Below the pieces are notes generated by a model that was not told where the DNA came from, did no database searches, and saw only the letters and a list, made by a program, of their open reading frames with translations. Position numbers and translations under genes: made by a program. A stretch of DNA of 64,000 nt from Actinacidiphila oryziradicis (lineage in GTDB: Bacteria > Actinomycetota > Actinomycetes > Streptomycetales > Streptomycetaceae): NCBI RefSeq assembly GCF_005047355.1, contig NZ_SUMC01000008.1:186001-250000 (forward strand). Reading direction: 5' to 3'. Positions 27,593 to 34,997 of this stretch are shown here, piece by piece (position 1 is the first letter of the stretch; the number at the start of each line of letters is the position of its first letter).

Positions 27593-28402
27593 GTGACGAA
27601 CTCCTCCGGAACCAATGCGGACGCAGGCCCACAGGAGCGCCTGGCGCGGGCTGTGCGCGCCGCTGAGCAGGCGCTGATCGAGTTCGAGATCGCGGTGGAG
27701 ACCTACCGGGTCGAGGTGGAGAACTTCTCCCGGCTGCACCACCAGAAGCTCGGCCCGATGTACGCACGGCTCGACGAACTGGACGCACTGATCGCGGAGG
27801 CGGTCGCTGCGAACAGCGGCGACCGGGAGGACATCAAGCGGGCCTGGGAGGCGCGGGCCATGGTGATGCCCATGCCGGGGATCGAGGAGCTCTTCGGGGG
27901 GATGCTCGGCTCCGACGGGGTCCGGCCCGTCGAGGACCCGAATCCGCCGCGCCGGGTGCGCCCCGGTAAGGAAGCGCAACGGCTCTACCGCGAGCTGGCC
28001 CGCAAGGCCCATCCGGACCTGGCGCAGGACGAGGACGAGAAGAAGCGCCGCAGCGAGTTCATCGCGCGGGTCAACGAGGCGTACGCGTACGCCGATGAGG
28101 AGCGGCTGCGCCAACTCTCCGCCGAGTGGGAGGCGGGTCCCGCGGTCGAGGAGGAACTGCCGAGCGAGGCCGAGGTGCTGTACGCGCGGCTGGAGTGGCT
28201 GGCCGAGCGCAAGGAGAAGCTCGCCGCGATCGCCGCCGACCTCGAGGGCAGCGCCATCGGGCAGATGATGAGGCTGGCGCCGGACGACCCGGACGGGCTG
28301 CTGAACGAGATCGCCGAGAACCTGCTCAACCAGGTCGCGCACCGCGAGGCCCGGCTGGAGGCGCTGGTCCACTCGCAGGAGGGGCCTCCCCGCGACGAGT
28401 GA
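27593..28402 (+). CDS. J-domain protein with helical flanks
   Basis: The 269-residue protein has an Ala/Glu-rich helical N-terminal part (RAAEQALIEFEIAVETYRVEVENFSRLHHQKL, likely coiled coil). A J-domain follows at residues 125-170 (AQRLYRELARKAHPDLAQDEDEKKRRSEFIARVNEAYAYADEERL) with the HPD tripeptide near residue 138. A helical C-terminal domain ends the protein. J-domains stimulate the ATPase of a DnaK, and the flanking helices probably bind a client. The GTG at 27593 is one of two adjacent candidates (the other at 27587); neither has a strong ribosome binding site. Confidence 0.85.
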   Translation: MTNSSGTNADAGPQERLARAVRAAEQALIEFEIAVETYRVEVENFSRLHHQKLGPMYARLDELDALIAEAVAANSGDREDIKRAWEARAMVMPMPGIEELFGGMLGSDGVRPVEDPNPPRRVRPGKEAQRLYRELARKAHPDLAQDEDEKKRRSEFIARVNEAYAYADEERLRQLSAEWEAGPAVEEELPSEAEVLYARLEWLAERKEKLAAIAADLEGSAIGQMMRLAPDDPDGLLNEIAENLLNQVAHREARLEALVHSQEGPPRDE

Positions 28403-28534
28403 CCTGCCGGGATCTTCTCGGGTCCTGCTGGGCGGGCTGTTCCTGCTCGTGCGGTGTCCTGCGGAGGCTGCGCGTGGCGGGCTGCGGCTCAGGTACGTTC
28501 GGGGGGTACACCATGTCGTCAAGGAGGCCAGCTC

Positions 28535-28867
28535 ATGTTTCACGCCCAGCTGCCTGCGGTGGATGCCGCGGCCGTGCCGTCCGACGGGTTCCTGCTGGAC
28601 GTCCGGGAGGACGACGAGTGGACCGCCGGGCATGCCGAGGGTGCGCTGCACATCCCCATGGGCGAGGTCGTGGCCCGGTCCGGTGAGCTGCCGGCGGACA
28701 AGCGGGTGCATGTGGTGTGCCGGGTCGGCGGACGGTCCGCGCAGGTCGCGCAGTATCTGATCGCGCAGGGTGTCGACGCGGTGAACGTGGATGGCGGAAT
28801 GCTGGGCTGGGAAGCCGCCGGGCGCCCTTTGGTCGCCGACGCGGACGGCCAGGCGTTCGTGCTTTGA
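28535..28867 (+). CDS. Rhodanese-like sulfurtransferase
   Basis: This 110-residue single-domain rhodanese has CH2A-like LLDVREDDEWTAGHAEGALHIPMGEV and the active-site loop VVCRVGGRSAQVAQYL, with Cys near residue 68. It would transfer sulfane sulfur to a thiophilic acceptor. AAGGAGG precedes the ATG. It lies between the J-domain gene and the convergent acyl-CoA dehydrogenase gene with no obvious partner. Confidence 0.93.
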   Translation: MFHAQLPAVDAAAVPSDGFLLDVREDDEWTAGHAEGALHIPMGEVVARSGELPADKRVHVVCRVGGRSAQVAQYLIAQGVDAVNVDGGMLGWEAAGRPLVADADGQAFVL

Positions 28868-28912
28868 GGGCCTGACCGGCGGCTGCGGCCGATACGGGCG
28901 GCCGGACAGGCC

Positions 28913-30007
28913 CTAGGCCTGGGCGGCGAGCAGATCGCCCAGAACCTCCTCGTGGGCGGCGGCGGGTCCCAGCGACAGCTCCAGATGCTTGGCCCAGGCG
29001 TGATAGCGGTGCAGCGCGTAGTCGGTGTCCGCGCCGAAGCCGCCGTGGAGGTGCTGGGCGGTCTGCACGACCCGTCGTACGCCGTCCGAGGCCCACATCT
29101 TGGCCACAGACACGTCCAGGGGGTGCAGCCGCCAGGCGGCCTGCCAGAGGGTGACCTCCATGGCCCGGAGGTCGATGTAGCGGTCGGCGGACTGCATGGC
29201 GACGGCCTGGAAGCTGGCTATGGGGTGCCCGAACTGCTCGCGCTTGCTGGCGTAGTCGCTGGTCATACGCAGTACGGCGGTGCCGAGCCCGAGGGCGAGC
29301 GCGCAGGTGCCGGTGGCGAGGAGATCGCGGAGGTGATTCCAGGCGCCGTCGGCGGTGATCACGTCGGTGGCCGGGACATGGACGCCGTCGAGCCGCACTT
29401 CGGCGAGCCGTTCGCCACTGGTGGAGACCTGCTCCGCCAGGGTGACGGCCTCGCGGGGCACCAGCGCGACGAGGGTGCGGCCCTCGGGGGTATGCGCCGG
29501 CACCAGGATGTGGTCGGCATGCTGGGCCCAGGGGACGGCGGTCTGTATGCCGTCGAGTACCTGGTCCGGGCCCTCCGGGCGGGCCTGGACGGCGAGCTCG
29601 GCCGCGTCGTGGCCGGTGCGGCCGGCGGCGGCGACGGTGAGGACGAGTGCGCCGCGTGTGACGTCGGGCAGCAACCGGGAGCGCAGGGCGGCGGGGCCGT
29701 AGGACTGCACCGTCAGCGCGGCGGCGCAGGTCTCCAGGAGCGGGACGCGGGCGAGCACCGCGCCGGCCTCGCGCAGCACCAGGCAGAACGCGACCGTGTC
29801 GAGGCCGGCCCCGCCGTACTCCTCGTCCAGGACCAGGCCCAGCAGGTCGGCGGCGGCGAGCTGCCCCCACAGCCGGCGGTCGAAGTCGGCGGCGACAGCC
29901 CCGGCGGTGAGTGCCGGGCTCGGCACATCGTCCGGGGACGTGCCGGAGAAGACCGCCCGCGCTGCCTCTACGGCGGCCAGCTGTTCCTCGCTGAAGCTGA
30001 AATCCAT
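28913..30007 (-). CDS. Acyl-CoA dehydrogenase
   Basis: The 364-residue FAD enzyme has the family N-terminus MDFSFSEEQLAAVEAARAVF, a shortened middle beta-domain, and the C-terminal helical block (ALGLGTAVLRMTSDYASKREQFGHPIASFQAVAMQSADRYIDL, ...QHLHGGFGADTDYALHRYHAWAKHL). The typical catalytic Glu of the C-terminal motif is not evident in GGFGADTDYALHRYH, as in several actinobacterial FadE paralogues that work as heterodimers with a partner subunit. No partner gene is adjacent. ATG 30007 follows GGAGG, and a 13-base palindrome lies just upstream. Confidence 0.88.
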   Translation of the reverse strand: MDFSFSEEQLAAVEAARAVFSGTSPDDVPSPALTAGAVAADFDRRLWGQLAAADLLGLVLDEEYGGAGLDTVAFCLVLREAGAVLARVPLLETCAAALTVQSYGPAALRSRLLPDVTRGALVLTVAAAGRTGHDAAELAVQARPEGPDQVLDGIQTAVPWAQHADHILVPAHTPEGRTLVALVPREAVTLAEQVSTSGERLAEVRLDGVHVPATDVITADGAWNHLRDLLATGTCALALGLGTAVLRMTSDYASKREQFGHPIASFQAVAMQSADRYIDLRAMEVTLWQAAWRLHPLDVSVAKMWASDGVRRVVQTAQHLHGGFGADTDYALHRYHAWAKHLELSLGPAAAHEEVLGDLLAAQA

Positions 30008-30030
30008 GGTCCTGTCCTCCCGCGACATTT

Positions 30031-30043
30031 ACTGACGGTCAGT
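30031..30043. promoter_or_regulatory. Palindromic operator ACTGACGGTCAGT upstream of the acyl-CoA dehydrogenase gene
   Basis: ACTGAC-G-GTCAGT is a perfect inverted repeat around one base, 24 bases upstream of the acyl-CoA dehydrogenase start. Its size and position fit a TetR-type repressor site of a fatty acid gene. The cognate regulator is not adjacent. It differs from the ACCGA...TCGGT palindrome of the paa and bkd promoters. Confidence 0.55.
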
Positions 30044-30161
30044 CAGATTAGGTGTGCGGGGCGGCGAAGTACACAGATAAGCCGGTTGGCTGTACTGACG
30101 CTGTGAGGCATGAGTACCGTTCCGTGCGGAACGGCACACGGGGACGAGGAGCGGAAGCGAC

Positions 30162-30917
30162 ATGGAGCCACCCGAGGAGACGACGGTACGGCCGGGCGGT
30201 GGCCCACAACCGGACAGCACGGACAGCACGGGTGGCACTGACGGCACGGACGGCGCGGAGGGTGCCCGCGGTACGGACGGGGAGGATACCGGAGGGGCCG
30301 TTACAGACGTAGGTGCCCTTTCGGTGCCCTCGCGCGTCGCGGTCGCGCTGGCCGTGGCCGTCGTCACGGTCGGCGTAGCGGTCCACCTCACCATGGTGTT
30401 CCTGCACGTGGCGCCGCAGAACACCCTCAGCAAACAGCACGGCAATCTGGTCGCCGACTACATCTACCCCGAGTTCGAGCAGAACTGGAAGCTCTTCGCC
30501 CCCAACCCGCTGCAGCAGAACATCCACGTCTGGGCCCGCGCCGAGGTCCGCAAGGGAGACGGGAACACCGAGACGACTGGCTGGGTCGATCTGACCGCGA
30601 TGGACATCGCCGCCATCCGCCACAACATCGCCCCCAGCCACGCCCAGCAGAACGAGCTGCGCCGAGCCTGGACCTTCTACACCCAGACACACGGCGAGCA
30701 GAACAAGGCGATCGGCTTGCGGGGCCTGCTCAGTGAGCAGTACGTCCGGCGGATCGTGGAGAGGCGTTTTGGTCCCCGGCTCAACGGCGGGGACGTCGAG
30801 CGGGTCCAGGTCCGAACCGGGACCACCGCTGTCGCCGCGCCCGTCTGGAGCGGCGAGAAGACCGATACCAGGACCTCCTTCCAGGTCCTGCCGTGGTGGA
30901 CGGTGAGCGGCGCATGA
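30162..30917 (+). CDS. DUF5819 family protein, SdpA-like
   Basis: The 251-residue protein has a disordered Gly/Thr/Asp-rich N-terminal 55 residues and one transmembrane helix (SRVAVALAVAVVTVGVAVHLTMVFLHV). An extracytoplasmic domain follows with EFEQNWKLFAPNPLQQNIHVWARAEV. The QNW-LFAP-P motif resembles the core of SdpA, a protein needed to mature the Bacillus SDP toxin. The gene is coupled to an HTTM-domain gene (ATGA overlap), and the SdpB partner in Bacillus also has an HTTM domain. No SdpC-like toxin precursor is visible. The DUF5819 call is fairly secure, the SdpA relationship is inference. Confidence 0.8.
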   Translation: MEPPEETTVRPGGGPQPDSTDSTGGTDGTDGAEGARGTDGEDTGGAVTDVGALSVPSRVAVALAVAVVTVGVAVHLTMVFLHVAPQNTLSKQHGNLVADYIYPEFEQNWKLFAPNPLQQNIHVWARAEVRKGDGNTETTGWVDLTAMDIAAIRHNIAPSHAQQNELRRAWTFYTQTHGEQNKAIGLRGLLSEQYVRRIVERRFGPRLNGGDVERVQVRTGTTAVAAPVWSGEKTDTRTSFQVLPWWTVSGA

Positions 30918-32185
30918 CCGGACAGACCAGCGTTCCCTCCTCCGCTGCCTCTCCTTCCCCCGCCCCCTCCCCCTTCGCCGGGCTGGCAGGCAGGATCGAG
31001 GCCGGGGTCAGCTCAGGCCTCGCCCGTATGACCGGCACTGCGGTCGGCCCGTACCAGACAGCGGTCATCCGCATCGGCTTTTCGCTGACCTGGCTGCTCT
31101 TCCTGCTGCGCGAATGGCCGCACCGCGCCGAGCTCTACGGCCCGGACGGCCCGTTCAGCTGGGACATGGCGCACCAGCTGACCGCCGACAACGGCGCCTT
31201 CAGCGTGCTGATGTGGACCGACAGCCGGGTCTGGTTCGAGTTCGTCTACGGGGCCGCGATCGTCGCGAGCGCGCTGCTGCTGGTGGGGTGGCGGACCCGT
31301 ACGTCCTCGTTGTTGTTCATGATCGGCGTGCTGTCGCTGCAGAACCGCAGCGTCTTCATCGGGGACGGCGGGGACAACGTCATCCACCTCATGGCGATCT
31401 ACCTGGTCTTCACCCGGTGCGCCCAGGTGTGGTCCCTGGACGCCCGGCGCACAGCTCGCGCGCAGGACGCTCTGCCGGACAAAGGGAAGGACCCCGTCGG
31501 CGTCGTCCTGTGGGCGGTGCTGGGTGCGGCGCTGCTGTTGGTGACGGCGCTGGGGCTCTTGAGCGGGGGCTGGGCCGCGATCTTCTTCGGTTTCTGGGTC
31601 GCGCAGGCCGCCTGGTGGGTCGTACGGCGGTACACACCCGGCGAGCCCCGGACCGTGCTCGACATCTTCGCCAACCTCGCGCACAACGGCGCCCTGCTGG
31701 TGATCATCGTCGAGGTCTGCCTGATCTACGCCACCGCCGGCTGGTACAAGATCCAGGGCTCCCGCTGGCAGGACGGCACCGCGCTCTACTATCCGCTCCA
31801 TCTAGATGACTTCAGCCCCTGGCCCAACCTGTCGCACGCCATGGCGAGCAGCGGCCTCATGGTGATGGTCATCACCTACGGCACGGTAATCGTGCAGGTC
31901 GCCTTCCCTTTCACCCTTTTCAACCGCCGGGTGAAGAATTGCCTGCTTGTGCTGATGATGGCCGAACATGCCTCGATCGCCGTGGTGCTCGGGCTGCCCT
32001 TCTTCTCGCTCGCCATGATCACCGCCGACGCCATCTTCCTGCCCACTGGTTTCCTGCGCTGGGCCGGCGACCGGCTCTACGGTTCGGTACGACTTCGCCG
32101 GCGGCGGCCAACCGCCGAGGCCGGGCCCGATCCGAAACTGCCTCAGCCCGCCGCCGAGCCTGCCCCCTCCGATCTCGTGCGATGA
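30914..32185 (+). CDS. HTTM-domain membrane protein, SdpB-like
   Basis: The 423-residue polytopic membrane protein has the HTTM (horizontally transferred transmembrane) domain pattern. An early helix with AVIRIGFSLTWLLFLLREWPHRAELYGPDGPFS is followed by several helices, then NRSVFIGDGGDNVIHLMAIYLVFTRC and YATAGWYKIQGSRWQDGTALYYPLHLDDF. The family also includes vitamin K-dependent carboxylase-like proteins and SdpB. The start overlaps the DUF5819 stop and its own stop overlaps a 23-codon ORF (ATGA at 32182). The tail after the last helix is Pro-rich and cytoplasmic. Confidence 0.88.
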   Translation: MTGQTSVPSSAASPSPAPSPFAGLAGRIEAGVSSGLARMTGTAVGPYQTAVIRIGFSLTWLLFLLREWPHRAELYGPDGPFSWDMAHQLTADNGAFSVLMWTDSRVWFEFVYGAAIVASALLLVGWRTRTSSLLFMIGVLSLQNRSVFIGDGGDNVIHLMAIYLVFTRCAQVWSLDARRTARAQDALPDKGKDPVGVVLWAVLGAALLLVTALGLLSGGWAAIFFGFWVAQAAWWVVRRYTPGEPRTVLDIFANLAHNGALLVIIVEVCLIYATAGWYKIQGSRWQDGTALYYPLHLDDFSPWPNLSHAMASSGLMVMVITYGTVIVQVAFPFTLFNRRVKNCLLVLMMAEHASIAVVLGLPFFSLAMITADAIFLPTGFLRWAGDRLYGSVRLRRRRPTAEAGPDPKLPQPAAEPAPSDLVR

Positions 32186-32253
32186 GCACCGTGAGCACCG
32201 CGAGCACCACGAGCACCACGGCACGCAGCCCCCGGTTCCGGCTGGGGCTGTAG
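32182..32253 (+). CDS. Possible 23-residue peptide coupled to the HTTM gene
   Basis: An ATG overlapping the HTTM stop (ATGA) opens 23 codons ending in TAG: MSTVSTASTTSTTARSPRFR-LGL. The first part is a 9-base tandem repeat (AGCACC plus a variable codon, four copies), giving Ser-Thr-X units, then a basic hydrophobic end. There is no ribosome binding site other than coupling and no signal peptide. It may be a real coupled peptide or only a chance ORF on a repeat. Confidence 0.3.
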   Translation: MSTVSTASTTSTTARSPRFRLGL

Positions 32254-32301
32254 CTCCAACTGGCGGATCTTGTCCGCTCCGGTGGGCCGTAGGCTGAGAT
32301 C

Positions 32302-33072
32302 GTGAGCGATGACGAGGCCGAAACCGCTGTGCGGCAGTGGCGCGAGACCGCCCCTGACGCTGTATTGCTGGATGGTTTCCACGCGCTCAAACACGCACTG
32401 CGCTTCGGCGCGGATGTGCGTCTGGCGGTCACCAGCGACAAACAAGCCGTGTTGGGTCTCGCCGCAGAACTGGCCGACGATCTGACGGATGTGCTCAGTG
32501 ACTCCGTCATTGAGGTTCCGGCACCCGTCCTGCGGGATCTGGTGCCCCGGGTTCACCCGACAGCAGTAGCCGCGCTGGCGTTCCGGCCCAGTGCTCGGGC
32601 CACCTTGGACACCCTGTCCAAGGTGCCCCGCCAGTCCCCCATCGTCCTACTGGACAACCCTCGCAACCTTGGCAATGTGGGGGCTGTGGTCCGGTTGGCC
32701 GCTGGATTCGGGGCCACGGGCGTAGTGACGACCGGCGACATGAACCCATGGCACCCGAACGTCGTCCGTGCTGGTGCGGGGCTCCACTACGCTACGGCTG
32801 TGGAGCGGCTGTCCCTTGCTGACTTGCCGCCCGGCCCGCTTTACGTTCTGGATCCGGAAGGGCAGGACATCAGGTCCGTAGCGATCCCCGATGATGCGCT
32901 GATGGCCTTCGGCTCCGAGCGCCACGGGATCTCACCGGAGCTGCGGAGCCGGGCGACCACGCTGGTGGCCCTCCCCATGCGGCCACAGGTGTCCAGCTAC
33001 AACCTTGCCACCAGTGTGGCCATGGCTCTGTTCCACTGGGGAGGACCAGCCCCGATGCCCATGCCTTCCTGA
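32302..33072 (+). CDS. TrmH/SpoU family RNA 2'-O-methyltransferase
   Basis: The 256-residue protein has an N-terminal substrate-binding domain (VLLDGFHALKHALRFGADVRLAVTSDK) and a C-terminal SPOUT domain. All three family motifs are present: LLDNPRNLGNVGAVVRLAAGFGA, AFGSERHGIS, and PMRPQVSSYNLATSVAMALFHW. It would methylate a ribose in rRNA or tRNA using S-adenosylmethionine. The thiostrepton-type resistance methyltransferases of Streptomyces belong to the same superfamily, but the sequence is closer to general TrmH-like enzymes. GTG 32302 is used and has no strong ribosome binding site. Confidence 0.9.
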   Translation: MSDDEAETAVRQWRETAPDAVLLDGFHALKHALRFGADVRLAVTSDKQAVLGLAAELADDLTDVLSDSVIEVPAPVLRDLVPRVHPTAVAALAFRPSARATLDTLSKVPRQSPIVLLDNPRNLGNVGAVVRLAAGFGATGVVTTGDMNPWHPNVVRAGAGLHYATAVERLSLADLPPGPLYVLDPEGQDIRSVAIPDDALMAFGSERHGISPELRSRATTLVALPMRPQVSSYNLATSVAMALFHWGGPAPMPMPS

Positions 33073-33148
33073 CCAATCAGTACCAATCAGTTGCCGCAGG
33101 CCCCGGGCCACCTGCTTGCTGCGCGGGCCTGAGCAGACCTACGCGAGG

Positions 33149-34831
33149 CTACGCAGGCCTGCGAACCTCGATCACCCGGAATCGGTTCGCGACAAACGCG
33201 CCGTCGCACAGGGCCGCATTCGCCGCCGGGTTGCCGCCGGAGCCGTGGAAGTCGGAGAAGGCGGAGGTCTGGTTGACATAGACGCTGCCGGTGAGGTTGA
33301 GCGACAGCTGGGCGGACTCCTCGAAGCAGGCGTCTTCCAGCAGCCGTTCCACCTCAGGGGAGGTGGTGTAGGCGCCGACCGTCATCGCGCCCTTCTCACG
33401 CACCGTGCGGCGCAGCAGATCTACCGCGTCCGCAGTGGAATCCACCGCCACGGCGAAGGAGACCGGCCCGAAGCATTCGGACATGTATGCCGCTTCGTCG
33501 TCCGGCTTGGCTCCGTCCAGCTTGACGATGACCGGGGTGCGGACCATGGCGTCGGGGAAGTCGGGGTGGGGCACCGTGCGCGAGGCGAGGGCCACCTCGC
33601 CCAGGGAGGGGGCGGAGTCCAACCGGGCTTTGACATCGGGGTTGACCAGAGCGCCCAGCAGAGCGTTCGCGCGAGCGTCGTCGCCGAGCAGCCCGTCCAC
33701 GGCTGCCGCGAGGTCCCTCACGACCTCGTCGTAGGTCTTGGGCCCGGCGTCGGTCTGGATGCCGTCGCGGGGGATGAGGAGATTCTGCGGGGTGGTGCAC
33801 ATCTGGCCGCTGTAGAGGGACAGGGAGAAGGAGAGATTGGCCAGCAGGCCGCGATAGTCGTCAGTGGAGTCGATCACCACTGTGTTGACCCCGGACTTCT
33901 CCGTGAAGACCTGGGCCTGGCGGGCATTGGTCTCCAGCCAGTCCCCGAAGGCGGTCGAGCCGGTGTAGTCGATGATGCGCACTTCGTCGCGCAGGGCCAG
34001 GGTCTTGGCGAGCCCTTCGCCGGGCTGCTCGGAGGCCAGAGCCACCAGATCGGGGTCGTAGCCGGCCTCGGCGAGCACCTCACGGGCGATGGCGACCGTG
34101 AGGGCGAGCGGCAGTACGGCACGGGGATGCGGCTTGACCAGCACCGGATTGCCGGTGGCCAGGGAGGCGAAGAACCCGGGGAGCCCGTTCCAGGTCGGGA
34201 AGGTGTTGCAGCCGACGAGCAGCGCGATGCCGCGCGGCACGGGGGTGAACGTCTTGCGCAGCCGGATGGGCTCCCGTTTGCCCTGCGGTTTGGTCCAGTC
34301 GGCGGTGTCCGGGGTGCGGGTCTGCTCCGCATACGCGTAGGCGACGGCCTCCAGACCGCGGTCCTGGGCGTGTGGGCCGCCTGCTTGGAAGGCCATGGTG
34401 AACGCCTGGCCGGAGGTGTGCATCACAGCGTGCGCGAACTCGTGCGAGCGGGCGTTGATGCGGGCCAGGATCTCGAGGCAGAGCATGGCCCGGGTGTCGG
34501 GGCCGGCGTCGCGCCAGGCCGGGACGGCGGCGCGCATCGCGGGGAGCAGCACATCGGGATCGGGGTGCGGATACTCCACGCCGAGCTCGATGCCGTACGG
34601 CGAGACCTCGCTGCCGGTCCAGCTGTCTGTGCCGGTTTGGTCGAGCAGGGGCTGGAAGGGGTGCCCGAGGAGGGCGTCGAAGGCGGCTTTGCCGGCCTCT
34701 CCGTCACCGTAGGCCTTGGGGTGTTCGGGATAGGGGGACCAGAAGTCGCGGGTACGGATTGCGGTGAGCGCCTTGTCCAGCGTCTCGCGATGCCGTTCGA
34801 TCAACGGGGCAGCGGTGAGATCGGCAGCCAT
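33149..34831 (-). CDS. paaN: Phenylacetic acid degradation protein PaaN (aldehyde dehydrogenase family)
   Basis: This 560-residue NAD(P)-dependent aldehyde dehydrogenase is of the PaaN type. The cofactor-binding core is PVPRGIALLVGCNTFPTWNGLPGFFASLATGNPVLVKPHP, the nucleophile lies in SLYSGQMCTTPQNLLIP, and the C-terminus has YVNQTSAFSDFHGSGGNPAANAA. In enteric bacteria the related domain oxidises the semialdehyde from opened oxepin-CoA. In actinobacteria this stand-alone form is assigned to phenylacetate breakdown. No paaABCDE genes are in the window. ATG follows GAGGAG. It is divergent from paaH across a gap carrying a TetR palindrome and two DnaA boxes. Confidence 0.9.
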   Translation of the reverse strand: MAADLTAAPLIERHRETLDKALTAIRTRDFWSPYPEHPKAYGDGEAGKAAFDALLGHPFQPLLDQTGTDSWTGSEVSPYGIELGVEYPHPDPDVLLPAMRAAVPAWRDAGPDTRAMLCLEILARINARSHEFAHAVMHTSGQAFTMAFQAGGPHAQDRGLEAVAYAYAEQTRTPDTADWTKPQGKREPIRLRKTFTPVPRGIALLVGCNTFPTWNGLPGFFASLATGNPVLVKPHPRAVLPLALTVAIAREVLAEAGYDPDLVALASEQPGEGLAKTLALRDEVRIIDYTGSTAFGDWLETNARQAQVFTEKSGVNTVVIDSTDDYRGLLANLSFSLSLYSGQMCTTPQNLLIPRDGIQTDAGPKTYDEVVRDLAAAVDGLLGDDARANALLGALVNPDVKARLDSAPSLGEVALASRTVPHPDFPDAMVRTPVIVKLDGAKPDDEAAYMSECFGPVSFAVAVDSTADAVDLLRRTVREKGAMTVGAYTTSPEVERLLEDACFEESAQLSLNLTGSVYVNQTSAFSDFHGSGGNPAANAALCDGAFVANRFRVIEVRRPA

Positions 34832-34914
34832 GGGCCAACTCCTCGTCGAGCTGGGCGGTGGGTGGGCAGTGGGGGCGGTACTGGGCGGTTGGGGTGTGCA
34901 ATACCGCTAGATTA

Positions 34915-34928
34915 ACCGAATGTTCGGT
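34915..34928. promoter_or_regulatory. TetR-type operator ACCGAATGTTCGGT in the paaN/paaH promoter
   Basis: ACCGAA-TG-TTCGGT is a perfect inverted repeat and extends outward with AA before and CGGTT after, giving an overlapping second pair (AACCGA at 34914-34919, TCGGTT at 34928-34933). It sits midway in the divergent gap and matches a site upstream of bkdA (37829-37842) at 13 of 14 positions. The likely ligand is the TetR protein encoded behind paaH. Confidence 0.75.
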
Positions 34929-34952
34929 CGGTTCAAGAGGACTGGCCGGGCC

Positions 34953-34975
34953 TGTGGATAACGACCTGTGGATAA
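34953..34975 (-). promoter_or_regulatory. Pair of perfect DnaA boxes upstream of paaH
   Basis: TGTGGATAA occurs at 34953-34961 and 34967-34975, the reverse form of TTATCCACA, with 14-base spacing and the same orientation. They lie between the TetR palindrome and the paaH ribosome binding site. Two exact sites this close, in non-coding sequence, suggest true DnaA binding. Confidence 0.65.
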
Positions 34976-34997
34976 CTCGGAGGAAGGCAGCGTTCAG

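Noticed and set aside
32302..33072. Thiostrepton-type resistance methyltransferase
   Set aside because: Superfamily match only; no thiopeptide genes nearby and motifs are those of general TrmH proteins.
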